Assembly: GCA_963972425.1 (NCBI GenBank)
Contig: CAXAUF010000010.1
Span: 3,846-67,845, forward strand
Direction of reading: 5' to 3'
Length of the DNA stretch: 64,000 nucleotides
Source of the DNA: Algorimicrobium sp002414705
Lineage (GTDB): Bacteria > Bacteroidota > Bacteroidia > Flavobacteriales > Flavobacteriaceae
Positions 7,869-15,575 of the stretch are shown piece after piece (position 1 is the stretch's first letter; each line of letters opens with the position of its first letter). The notes beneath the pieces were generated by a model. That model saw only the letters and a list, made by a program, of their open reading frames with translations, was not told where the DNA came from and did no database searches. A program made the position numbers and the translations under genes.

Positions 7869-8927
7869 ATGTCACACTTCCATACACTTTCAGTTAAAGA
7901 ACTTCATAGAGAAACAGACAAATCGGTTACCATTAGTTTTCAGGTTCCTGCGGATTTAAAATCGGTTTACGCATTTCAAGCTGGTCAATACATTACCCTA
8001 AAAACCAATTTAAACGGTCAGGAAGTTCGTCGTGATTATTCTTTGTGTTCCTCACCTAAAAGTGGTGAGTTAAAAGTAGCTGTCAAAGAAGTTAAAGACG
8101 GAACGTTTTCGGCTTATGCTAATAATGATTTACAAGTTGGCGACCAACTAGAAGTTGCACCACCAAAAGGTCGTTTTGTTTTTGAACCCAACGACAAGAA
8201 AACAAAAAACATAGCCTTATTTGCTGCAGGTAGCGGAATTACACCTATTTTAAGTATTGTAAAATGCGCTTTAGAAGAAGAAATTCATAGTAAAGTCATC
8301 TTGGTTTATGGTAACAAAACGACTAAAGACACGATGTTTTTGCAAGAGTTATTGGATTTACAACATACTTATAAAGAACGTTTCACGATTCAATTTGTAT
8401 TTAGCCAAGCCGATGAAACCGACGCTATTTTTGGTCGGATTGAAAAAAGTACGGTTAACTACGTCATGAAAAACAAGTACAAACATATTGATGTGGATGC
8501 TTATTACTTATGTGGCCCAGAAGCTATGATTCATGCGGTAAAAGATGTTTTAACCGAACATAATACACCTACAGATCGTATTCATTTTGAATTATTTAAA
8601 GCAGCAAAACCTGCTGAAGATATATCAACTACAACTATTGCAGATGGAAAAACCCAAATAACGGTTATAGTTGATGAAGAAGAAACCACGTTTGAGATGA
8701 GTCAAAAACAAACCGTTTTAGAAGCCGCCTTAGATGAAGATTTAGATGCACCATATTCTTGCCAGGGTGGAATTTGCAGTAGCTGTTTAGCACGAATTAC
8801 GGAAGGTGAAGCAACCATGCGACAAAATAATATTTTAACCGATAGTGAAGTTGCCGAAGGCTTAATTTTAACCTGTCAAGCACATCCAACCACACCGACT
8901 TTGAAGGTGGATTATGATGATATATAA
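7869..8927 (+). CDS. PaaE-like FAD/[2Fe-2S] ferredoxin-type oxidoreductase
   Basis: This is a 352-residue reductase with three domains. An FAD-binding barrel (about residues 5-105) contains the flavin motif RRDYSLCS. An NAD(P)-binding domain (about 110-235) has AAGSGITPILS and YLCGPEAMI. A C-terminal plant-type [2Fe-2S] ferredoxin domain (about 262-350) has CQGGICSSC plus a later Cys in LTCQAHP, four cluster ligands in all. This is the architecture of PaaE/PaaK, the reductase of phenylacetyl-CoA epoxidase, and of related hydroxylase reductases. No other paa genes are nearby, so the electron acceptor is unknown. It may serve a monooxygenase or desaturase encoded elsewhere. It stands alone on the plus strand between a divergent ABC operon and a repeat-rich gap. 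Confidence 0.85.
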   Translation: MSHFHTLSVKELHRETDKSVTISFQVPADLKSVYAFQAGQYITLKTNLNGQEVRRDYSLCSSPKSGELKVAVKEVKDGTFSAYANNDLQVGDQLEVAPPKGRFVFEPNDKKTKNIALFAAGSGITPILSIVKCALEEEIHSKVILVYGNKTTKDTMFLQELLDLQHTYKERFTIQFVFSQADETDAIFGRIEKSTVNYVMKNKYKHIDVDAYYLCGPEAMIHAVKDVLTEHNTPTDRIHFELFKAAKPAEDISTTTIADGKTQITVIVDEEETTFEMSQKQTVLEAALDEDLDAPYSCQGGICSSCLARITEGEATMRQNNILTDSEVAEGLILTCQAHPTTPTLKVDYDDI

Positions 8928-8929
8928 GC

Positions 8930-8967
8930 CCTCTCTGTCCTTCGGACATCTCTCCCAAAAGGAGAGA
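8930..8967. repeat. Double-hairpin intergenic repeat element
   Basis: Just after the reductase stop codon there are two adjacent inverted repeats: TGTCC-TTC-GGACA (8936-8948) and TCTCTCC-CAAAA-GGAGAGA (8949-8967). The short, GC-richer paired-hairpin form stands out from the AT-rich surroundings and looks like a dispersed intergenic repeat of flavobacterial genomes. It could also end transcription of the upstream gene, although no T-run follows. Copy number in the genome cannot be judged here. Confidence 0.6.
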
Positions 8968-9108
8968 ATGCATCGATAGACAAAATAAATTGGGCGAATA
9001 GAAATTAGCCTGCTTTGCTTTTAGATTTTAGATTTTAGAAGAAAGATTTTTTTTGACACGTTAAAAACGGAATCCACGACTTAACAACTAATCAATAAAC
9101 AACTTAAC

Positions 9109-9148
9109 GGCTTTGCGACTTTGCGGCTTTGCGGCTTTGCGGCTTTGC
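9109..9148. repeat. Tandem 8-bp repeat (GGCTTTGC, five units)
   Basis: Five head-to-tail copies of GGCTTTGC fill 40 bases, with one base changed in the second copy (GACTTTGC). It lies in the 231-bp convergent gap between the reductase and GT9 genes, which also has short TTTTAGA repeats near 9020-9040 and no gene. The unit length of 8 bp is out of phase with codons. It looks like a variable-number tandem repeat. Confidence 0.75.
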
Positions 9149-9158
9149 GAGAAATAAA

Positions 9159-10178
9159 TTAATTTAAAACAGCAGTAATCTTCGCAACAACCCTTTCCAC
9201 AGAAACACTCCCAGCAGCATCCTTATAATCGCCTGGATATTTGTTTCCGTAAATAGATGTTGGGATTTTCGGGTACTGCTTTCTATCCGCTACCAAGGCG
9301 TAATCAACTGGTTGGTTAAAAGGTGCAAATCCGGCAAATGGATGCGTAACTCCCCAAATAGTCACCACTTTTACGCCAAGCATTGCTGCTAAATGCGCAT
9401 TTCCAGAATCCATAGAAAGCATAACATCTAGATTGGAAATCACATCCAACTCTTCACTAAATGATAATTTTCCAGCCATATTAATAATACCGTCTGCTTC
9501 AGATTCGAAGTAATTTAAAATCTGAACTTCTTTTTTCCCACCTCCAAATAATAAAACCTGATGGTTTTTAGCCAATTCTTTAATAACCTGCTCCATGAGT
9601 TCCAATGGATATTTTTTTCCATCATGAGCCGCAAATGGGGCAATACCAATACGTTTCTTATTAGAACCTCCTATTATATTTGAAATATTTGGGTTTAAAG
9701 CTGCCGGAATTGGGAAATTGGGTTTACTTAAATCTAACGGAAAACCGAGCGTTTCAAATACATCTGCATAACGTTGATGTGTGGTTTTTAATGGTTCAAA
9801 GATCTTGCCTTTGGTGAGTTGTTTTTTGGCTTTTCGGCCTTTATCAATGGTAGCTACTTTACGAATACCTAGAAATGGTTTTAACACTTTGGTTCGTAAA
9901 ACCTTGTGCAAATCAGCAATGGCATCGCATTTTTCTTTTTTTAATTCTCGAGACAATTTATATAAACCAACTAAACCTTTGTGTTTTCCTTTTACATCTG
10001 CATGAAACACGGTTACGTTTTTTAAATCGCGAAACAAAGGTGTGAAAAAATCACGTGTAAGAACGGTAATTTTCACATTAGGATATTGTTGCGTAAACGC
10101 GCGAAGCACAGGAACTGTCATAGCAACGTCTCCCATTGCCGAGAGTCGAATAACGAGTATGTGTTTAGGTTTGGACAT
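9159..10178 (-). CDS. Glycosyltransferase family 9 (heptosyltransferase-like)
   Basis: This is a 339-residue GT-B glycosyltransferase of the ADP-heptose:LPS heptosyltransferase type. The N-terminus HILVIRLSAMGDVAMTVPVL carries the R-x-S-A-x-G-D motif that opens family 9. The C-terminal half has GIAPFAAHDGKKYP and the donor-site motif SMDSGNAHLAAMLG. It should add a heptose or similar sugar to lipid A core or another surface glycan on the cytoplasmic face of the membrane. Flavobacterial LPS cores need not contain heptose, so the exact donor is uncertain. It follows the DUF4254 gene by 87 bases on the same strand, a common pairing in this family. The ATG at 10178 places the motif at residues 10-16, as expected. 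Confidence 0.88.
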   Translation of the reverse strand: MSKPKHILVIRLSAMGDVAMTVPVLRAFTQQYPNVKITVLTRDFFTPLFRDLKNVTVFHADVKGKHKGLVGLYKLSRELKKEKCDAIADLHKVLRTKVLKPFLGIRKVATIDKGRKAKKQLTKGKIFEPLKTTHQRYADVFETLGFPLDLSKPNFPIPAALNPNISNIIGGSNKKRIGIAPFAAHDGKKYPLELMEQVIKELAKNHQVLLFGGGKKEVQILNYFESEADGIINMAGKLSFSEELDVISNLDVMLSMDSGNAHLAAMLGVKVVTIWGVTHPFAGFAPFNQPVDYALVADRKQYPKIPTSIYGNKYPGDYKDAAGSVSVERVVAKITAVLN

Positions 10179-10265
10179 GCTTTATATCATCTTAAATGCA
10201 ATGGAAACATTTAACAAAGATTCTTCAACTCCAACAATTGTTGGAATGTTCTGAATGACAAACTA

Positions 10266-10874
10266 TTATTTTTGAGAACGTAACACTGGATTTAGTTCAT
10301 CGTCATTGTACATTTTCATTTGCTTGTACACTTTCATGTATTTATCGCCTTTTTCAATGTCTGCTAATAAGGTGTCAATTGCTGTAGAAAGATCAACTCT
10401 CTGCTCCAACAAAACATTCAATTTCGTTTGGCAAGCGGCTAAATGCGCATCAGTTGCGTCTGTACGTGTTGCCTCTTCATTCATGTGATACACTTTAAGC
10501 GCCAAAATAGATAATCTATCAACTCCCCAAGCAGGACTTTCGGTATTGATAGTTGCGTTCGCTTTGGGCTTTACATGATTGTATTTTTCTAGAAAATAGC
10601 TGTCAATATATTCTACCATATCAGTTCTATCCTGATTAGAAGCATCAATTTGACGTTTCAATTTTAAGGCAGCAACAGGATCAATTTGTGGGTCACGAAT
10701 AATATCTTCATAATGCCACTGAACGGTATCTATCCAACATTTTCTGTACAATAAATGCTCTAATGTTTCTGAATCTTTATTATAAGGGTTGCTAAAAGGT
10801 TGATCTACCGTATTAATAACATGATATTTTTCTATAACATCTTGAAATATTTTATTGGCTTTTTCTGAAAACAT
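10266..10874 (-). CDS. DUF4254 domain-containing protein
   Basis: This is a 202-residue soluble, mostly helical protein without signal peptide or membrane segment. The length, and conserved stretches such as LLYRKCWIDTVQWHYEDIIRDP (in part) and SPAWGVDRLSILALKVYHM, fit DUF4254, a family mainly found in Bacteroidota. It has the appearance of a four-helix scaffold with acidic and histidine residues that could bind a metal. The function is unknown. It is placed directly before the GT9 gene, so it may share a message with it and have a role in LPS core assembly, but that is inference. The start is ATG at 10874 with a -7 box 21 bases upstream. Confidence 0.82.
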   Translation of the reverse strand: MFSEKANKIFQDVIEKYHVINTVDQPFSNPYNKDSETLEHLLYRKCWIDTVQWHYEDIIRDPQIDPVAALKLKRQIDASNQDRTDMVEYIDSYFLEKYNHVKPKANATINTESPAWGVDRLSILALKVYHMNEEATRTDATDAHLAACQTKLNVLLEQRVDLSTAIDTLLADIEKGDKYMKVYKQMKMYNDDELNPVLRSQK

Positions 10875-10894
10875 AATGTAAGAATTTTGAAATA

Positions 10895-10902
10895 CAAATA
10901 TA
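10895..10902 (-). promoter_or_regulatory. -7 box for the DUF4254/GT9 operon
   Basis: On the minus strand TATATTTG is an exact TAnnTTTG match 21 bases before the DUF4254 start codon. A TTTG lies 24 bases further upstream (10927-10930), slightly beyond the usual spacing. The divergent upp gene begins at 10947, so the two promoters overlap. Confidence 0.5.
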
Positions 10903-10946
10903 AACCTATTTATTAACTTTACAGTTCAAAACAAAACCAAAACACC

Positions 10947-11606
10947 ATGAATATTCATAATATCTCGCTTCAAAATTCCATTTTAAATACCTTTATTTCA
11001 GAAATGCGTGATGTGAACATCCAGAAAGATACTATGCGTTTTAGGCGGAATATTGAACGAACAGGTGAAATTTTAGGTTACGAATTAAGCAAATCTTTAC
11101 AATATAAATCTATAAATATCGAGACACCTATTGGCATGGCTTCCGAATTTATAACATCTGATGATATTGTTTTATGCTCCATTTTACGCGCAGGCGTTCC
11201 GCTTCATAATGGGTTATTAAATTATTTTGATAAAGCTGAAAACGCCTTTATTTCTGCCTACAGACATCATAAACACAATCCGGAAAGTTTTGAAATTATT
11301 GTAGAATATTTAGCGTGCCCAAATTTAGAAGGGAAGACGCTTATTTTGGCCGATCCGATGTTGGCAACTGGCCAATCTATGGTGGCTACTTTTGAAGCTT
11401 TAAAGCCATTTGGAAAACCTAAATCCGTGCATTTGGTAAGCGTTATTGGTGCGCAAGAAGGCTTGGATTATGTATCTAAACATTTTGATGCCGAAACGCA
11501 TTTATGGATAGCAACAGTAGATGAAAAATTAACAGATCTAGGATATATAACACCTGGATTGGGTGATGCTGGCGATTTGGCTTTTGGTGTAAAACTACAA
11601 AACTAA
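10947..11606 (+). CDS. upp: Uracil phosphoribosyltransferase
   Basis: This is a 219-residue phosphoribosyltransferase that converts uracil and PRPP to UMP in pyrimidine salvage. The PRPP-binding loop LADPMLATGQSM (about residues 134-145) is the family signature, and the uracil-binding hood region around ITPGLGDAGDLAFG is intact at the C-terminus. The length is slightly above the typical 208-210 residues because of a short N-terminal extension. It stands opposite DUF4254 and overlaps the convergent DUF6427 gene by 12 bases at the 3' end. This upp, DUF6427, DUF6341, purD order is common in Flavobacteriaceae. A near-consensus -7 box (TAACTTTA, 10914-10921) precedes it. Confidence 0.95.
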   Translation: MNIHNISLQNSILNTFISEMRDVNIQKDTMRFRRNIERTGEILGYELSKSLQYKSINIETPIGMASEFITSDDIVLCSILRAGVPLHNGLLNYFDKAENAFISAYRHHKHNPESFEIIVEYLACPNLEGKTLILADPMLATGQSMVATFEALKPFGKPKSVHLVSVIGAQEGLDYVSKHFDAETHLWIATVDEKLTDLGYITPGLGDAGDLAFGVKLQN

Positions 11607-12518
11607 ACTAGCAAAAGGTGCCAAAATAAGAATCCAAATTAAGACCTCACGGAACCATTTTTCAGAAATTAACTCCATGTAATTCGTTACAATTATTGCT
11701 AAAGGTGCAATTAAGAAAATAAATTCGGCTCCCGTTTTTTCGGGTGAAATAATAATAATCACCAATGCTATAATAGCAGAAAAAAGAATGAGCATATAAG
11801 ACGGTCTGTAACTTTTAGATTTATTTTTAAGATTCTGTAAGTAGTAAAACAACGACCAAATAAAATAGGAAAAGTAAATAGTTGCAGCTATGATAATTTG
11901 ACGGTTGTTTAGCATACTGAAATCGAAATTCTTTCCGACTTCAAAACTGTTTATATAATCTGAAAAATCAATATTAAATACAATTAAAATAGAATAGGTA
12001 ATAACGGCTACCAAAAGCATTCCAATAAAAGGAATAATCCAATTTTTAATATCTGTAATTCCATATAGAAAAAGCGCTGCAAAAAGAACAATAAAAAACA
12101 ACGAACTCCAAAAAAAGAGAAGTGTTGCAATAGAAATCCAAATGGTTGCATCCAAGATTTTTTTCTTTTGCTGTTTTTTTGATCGCAGGCTTACAATACG
12201 TCTTAACGCTAATAATATAAACAGATTGGCAATTACGAGTTTGGTATTTAAAAATGTTTGAAACATTAACACCATAAACAAACCATAAAACAACAGGTTA
12301 TAACTATTTTTTTTTGTTAAACTATTCTTGCTTGTAAAGAAATCGAAGATAAAAAGCGAAAGCACACACACACCAAATAAAGCAAATTGCTTGAGCACAA
12401 ATGCAAAGCTAATTTCAGGATGAATACGCAGTTTGGTAAGCATAAAACCCAAAAACAAAACCATACTCATTATTACAAAATGAATAGGTGTTGCTTTTTT
12501 AAAGAATTTTGAGATCAT
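11595..12518 (-). CDS. DUF6427 family membrane protein
   Basis: This is a 307-residue, very hydrophobic protein with about eight to ten membrane helices spread along the whole chain (for example residues 13-28, 40-60, 74-90, 93-105, 122-150 and 155-180, with further helices at 203-222, 235-255 and 263-300). Short basic loops (RSKKQQKKK near residue 112) suggest a cytoplasmic side. The length and the position between upp and the DUF6341 gene match DUF6427, a flavobacterial family of unknown function. There are no transporter or enzyme motifs that I can recognise. It is convergent with upp (12-base overlap) and divergent from the DUF6341 gene, so it is a single-gene unit with ATG at 12518. Confidence 0.8.
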   Translation of the reverse strand: MISKFFKKATPIHFVIMSMVLFLGFMLTKLRIHPEISFAFVLKQFALFGVCVLSLFIFDFFTSKNSLTKKNSYNLLFYGLFMVLMFQTFLNTKLVIANLFILLALRRIVSLRSKKQQKKKILDATIWISIATLLFFWSSLFFIVLFAALFLYGITDIKNWIIPFIGMLLVAVITYSILIVFNIDFSDYINSFEVGKNFDFSMLNNRQIIIAATIYFSYFIWSLFYYLQNLKNKSKSYRPSYMLILFSAIIALVIIIISPEKTGAEFIFLIAPLAIIVTNYMELISEKWFREVLIWILILAPFASLVL

Positions 12519-12611
12519 ATAATTAGGAGAAAATCACTTTTAGAGTTTTATTGATTCATGTAAATTACTAATATTCTCTTCAAATTATTAAAATTTAATT
12601 TGAAAAAGATG

Positions 12612-12619
12612 TAATTTTG
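12612..12619 (+). promoter_or_regulatory. -7 box of the DUF6341 gene
   Basis: TAATTTTG matches TAnnTTTG exactly, 60 bases before the ATG at 12680. No TTG is seen at the standard -33 distance. The predicted leader of about 50 bases is AT-rich and shows no clear fold. Confidence 0.4.
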
Positions 12620-12679
12620 CATCATAACATCTTAATTAAGATATTTCACGCGCTTTAAAAGCCTTAAAATTTATATATT

Positions 12680-12907
12680 ATGACCGATTTTTTTTACGCA
12701 ATTGAAGACTTATTTGTAAATGTTTTATTTGCACCTTTTGATGCTTTAAGAGCTTTAGAGCTTGAAAACTGGGCTGCTGCAAATACATTAAACTGGCTTT
12801 TTATAGTTGTTGGTTTTGTTGCATTTACCTATTGGATGCTACAACTGAAAAAATACAACGATAATAATGAAGAGAATAAAACAATCTCTTCTCACAGTTA
12901 TTTATAA
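12680..12907 (+). CDS. DUF6341 family small membrane protein
   Basis: This is a 75-residue protein with one clear membrane helix (about residues 37-55, LNWLFIVVGFVAFTYWML), an amphipathic N-terminus and an acidic, Asn-rich tail. It matches the DUF6341 family, small proteins of unknown function almost always beside DUF6427 and purD in Flavobacteriaceae. The 3' end overlaps the convergent purD gene by six bases. A strong terminator-like hairpin for this gene lies inside purD at 12938-12980. The conserved neighbourhood suggests a small subunit or regulator acting with DUF6427, but this is unproven. Confidence 0.8.
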   Translation: MTDFFYAIEDLFVNVLFAPFDALRALELENWAAANTLNWLFIVVGFVAFTYWMLQLKKYNDNNEENKTISSHSYL

Positions 12908-14173
12908 ATCGAAACCAATATCGTTTCTATAATACATCGTATCAAAATGTAGCTTGTCTATATTTTGATACGATTTTTTTAGTGCCTCACTGTACGTATT
13001 TCCATAGCTTGTTATTGCCATAACTCGACCGCCAGATGTAACTACTTTACCATCCTTTAAAACAGCACCTGCATGAAAAGGCAATACATCTACCAGGTTA
13101 TTTAAACCCGTAATTTCTTTACCTTTTTGGTAAGCTTCCGGATAGCCTCCAGACACTAACATAACCGTTGTAGCTGCACGCTCATCAATTTCAATGTTTA
13201 TAGAATCTAAAGTTTGATTAGAAATAGCTTGGAAAATTTCAACCAAATCATTCTTTAAACGTGGTAAAACCACTTCCGTTTCAGGATCTCCCATTCTAAC
13301 GTTATACTCAATAACTTTAGGCTCATTACCTACTTTTATTAAGCCAATAAAAACAAATCCTTTATAAGGTAAATTATCTTTTTGAAGTCCACTTATGGTT
13401 GGTTTTACAACTAGTTCTTCTATTTTATTTAAAAATTCAGGCGTAGCAAATGGCACAGGAGAAACAGCTCCCATTCCTCCTGTATTTAAACCCGTGTCAC
13501 CTTCACCAATTCGTTTATAATCTTTGGCAGTTGGCAAGATTTTGTAGTTTTTACCATCGGTTAACACAAAGCAGCTTAATTCAATACCATCTAAAAATTC
13601 TTCAATAACCACTTTGGTGCTAGCTTCTCCGAATTTAGCATCAACCAACATGCTTTTAAGTTCCGCTTTCGCTTCATTTAAATCATTTAAAATTAACACA
13701 CCTTTTCCAGCTGCTAAACCATCTGCTTTTAAAACATATGGTGGTTTTAAAGTTTCTAAAAACTGATAACCTGCTTCTACAGTATGCGCATTAAAACTTT
13801 GATATGCTGCAGTAGGAATATTATGACGCATCATAAATTCTTTAGCAAATTCTTTGCTTCCTTCTAATTCGGCTGCTGCTTTTTCGGGTCCAATAACTGA
13901 AACGTGTTTTATTTCGGCATCATTTAAAAAGAAATCATGAATTCCTTGAACCAATGGATCTTCAGGACCAACAACAACCATAGTAATATTTTTATCAAGA
14001 ACCAGTGTTTTAATAGCTTGAAAATCAGTAACACCAATGGCTACGTTTTCAGCTATAGCAGCCGTTCCAGAATTTCCAGGCGCTACATAAAGTTCTTTAC
14101 ATAACGGACTTTGCTGTAATTTCCAGGCAAAGGTATGCTCTCTGCCTCCTGATCCTAATATTAAAATATTCAT
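12902..14173 (-). CDS. purD: Phosphoribosylamine--glycine ligase
   Basis: This is a 423-residue ATP-grasp enzyme making glycinamide ribonucleotide from phosphoribosylamine, glycine and ATP, the second step of purine synthesis. The N-terminal motif is LGSGGREHTFAWKL (residues 5-18). The ATP-grasp core has YVLKADGLAAGKGV near residue 150, the signature NVRMGDPETEVVLPRL near 290 is intact, and the C-terminal domain with GGYPEAYQKG is present. Length is normal. It starts with ATG at 14173 behind a good promoter. Its 5' end overlaps the annotated ATG of the divergent polysaccharide-locus gene by two bases, and its 3' end holds a terminator serving the opposite strand. Confidence 0.97.
   Translation of the reverse strand: MNILILGSGGREHTFAWKLQQSPLCKELYVAPGNSGTAAIAENVAIGVTDFQAIKTLVLDKNITMVVVGPEDPLVQGIHDFFLNDAEIKHVSVIGPEKAAAELEGSKEFAKEFMMRHNIPTAAYQSFNAHTVEAGYQFLETLKPPYVLKADGLAAGKGVLILNDLNEAKAELKSMLVDAKFGEASTKVVIEEFLDGIELSCFVLTDGKNYKILPTAKDYKRIGEGDTGLNTGGMGAVSPVPFATPEFLNKIEELVVKPTISGLQKDNLPYKGFVFIGLIKVGNEPKVIEYNVRMGDPETEVVLPRLKNDLVEIFQAISNQTLDSINIEIDERAATTVMLVSGGYPEAYQKGKEITGLNNLVDVLPFHAGAVLKDGKVVTSGGRVMAITSYGNTYSEALKKSYQNIDKLHFDTMYYRNDIGFDL
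12938..12980 (+). terminator. Terminator of the DUF6341 gene, embedded in the 3' coding end of purD
   Basis: CGTATCAAAAT (12938-12948) and ATTTTGATACG (12962-12972) form a perfect 11-bp stem with a 13-base loop. The plus-strand sequence continues with A and seven T residues. This is a good intrinsic terminator for the plus-strand gene ending at 12907, although the bases are also purD codons on the other strand. Confidence 0.75.
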
Positions 14174-15575
14174 GTTGTTATTGTTTGCTGCAAAAATAAT
14201 TGCTTTTACGCTTAAAAAACAATTATTTTACAAAAACATCTTAAGCCAATTTCATTTGAATTTATTTGACCTTTCATTACAATTTAATGGTTTTCCCATA
14301 AAGAAAGCACAACAGATTTTGAAAGGTATCCAAACGCAATCAGACAGTGAATTTGAACGTTACATTGAAAAGAAAAAAAAGGAGATTGTAGCGTATCACA
14401 TTCAAAATAATAATTTTTATAAAGAGTTTTTAAACGACGAAAATGTGTCTGATTGGAATTCCATTCCCATTATGACCAAACGTGATTTACAGAAACCGTT
14501 ACAAGAGCGACTTTCCAAAGGTTACAATCTTAAAAACGTTTATGTGAATAAAACGTCTGGTTCTTCTGGTGATCCTTTTATTTTTGCTAAAGATTATGTT
14601 TGTCATGCGCTAACTTGGGCTGTTATAAAAAACAGATTTGGTTGGTATGGATTGGATTTCAACAGTTCCAAACAAGCCCGATTTTATGGTATTCCTTTAG
14701 ATAAGACAGGTTATTACAAAGAACGTTTCAAGGATTTATTAAGTAGTCGGTTACGATTTTCGGTTTTTGATTTAAGTGATGCTGCTTTTGAAAATTATCT
14801 TAAAAAGTTTACATCTACTCCTTTTGATTATTTAAATGGTTATACCAGTTCCATCGTTCAATTTGCCAAATTTTTAGAACGGAAAAACCTCATTTTAAAG
14901 GCTGTTTGTCCAACATTAAAAGCATGTGTTGTCACATCAGAAATGCTTTTTGTTGCTGATAAATTACTTATGGAAAAACAATTTGGTATTCCCGTAATTA
15001 ACGAATATGGCGCTTCTGAACTCGATTTAATTGCATTTCAAAATGTAGAAAATGATTGGATAATAAACAATGAAACATTATACGTTGAAATTTTAGATAG
15101 TAATAATCGCGTTTTACCTTTAGGCGAAGAAGGGCGAATTGTGATTACATCGCTTTACAACCAAGCACATCCATTTATACGTTATGATATTGGTGATATT
15201 GGCATACTTTCAGAAAAAAGCACGTTTAAAAAGCTTATTCTGGAAAGGCTGATTGGAAGAACAAATGATATGGCTGTTTTACCAAGTGGCAAAAAAGCAG
15301 CTGGTTTAACCTTTTACTATATTACCAAAAGTATTATTGAGGATGATGGTGTTGTGAAAGAATTCATTATTCAGCAGACTAAAATAGATACGTTTAAAAT
15401 TATTTATGTGAGTACAAATTCATTATCTGAAGAAAAAATGCAAGAGATTCGTAATGAAATGACACGATATTTAGAACCCAATTTAACGGTTATATTCGAG
15501 CGTCAAGATGCGCTTAAACGATCTAAAAGCGGTAAATTGAAACAATTTTCATCTGTAATAAATTTACCTTCATGA
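14172..15575 (+). CDS. CapK/PaaK-like phenylacetate--CoA ligase family protein
   Basis: This is a 467-residue adenylate-forming enzyme of the phenylacetate-CoA ligase/CapK group. The AMP-binding loop is NKTSGSSGDPFIF (near residue 125), then EYGASELDLIAF near 277 and the YDIGDIGIL region near 338. CapK-type proteins in capsule loci probably activate an acyl or sugar-linked acid, not phenylacetate. It is the first plus-strand gene of the polysaccharide locus and overlaps the next glycosyltransferase by four bases (ATGA). The ATG at 14172 overlaps the divergent purD start. Relatives usually have only about ten residues before the conserved FDLSLQFNGFP segment, so a TTG at 14256 may be the true start. 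Confidence 0.85.
   Translation: MLLLFAAKIIAFTLKKQLFYKNILSQFHLNLFDLSLQFNGFPIKKAQQILKGIQTQSDSEFERYIEKKKKEIVAYHIQNNNFYKEFLNDENVSDWNSIPIMTKRDLQKPLQERLSKGYNLKNVYVNKTSGSSGDPFIFAKDYVCHALTWAVIKNRFGWYGLDFNSSKQARFYGIPLDKTGYYKERFKDLLSSRLRFSVFDLSDAAFENYLKKFTSTPFDYLNGYTSSIVQFAKFLERKNLILKAVCPTLKACVVTSEMLFVADKLLMEKQFGIPVINEYGASELDLIAFQNVENDWIINNETLYVEILDSNNRVLPLGEEGRIVITSLYNQAHPFIRYDIGDIGILSEKSTFKKLILERLIGRTNDMAVLPSGKKAAGLTFYYITKSIIEDDGVVKEFIIQQTKIDTFKIIYVSTNSLSEEKMQEIRNEMTRYLEPNLTVIFERQDALKRSKSGKLKQFSSVINLPS
14191..14222 (-). promoter_or_regulatory. purD: Promoter of purD
   Basis: On the minus strand TTG (14220-14222) is followed after 21 bases by TATTTTTG (14191-14198), an exact TAnnTTTG. The purD ATG lies 17 bases further on. 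The fit to the Bacteroidota consensus is very good. Confidence 0.65.

Noticed and set aside
7869..8927. Part of a phenylacetate degradation operon
   Set aside because: The reductase has PaaE architecture, but no paaA, B, C or D genes are adjacent, and the family is used for other oxygenases.
9109..9148. Possible CRISPR array
   Set aside because: The 8-bp units are directly joined without spacers, and no cas genes are present. It is a simple tandem repeat.
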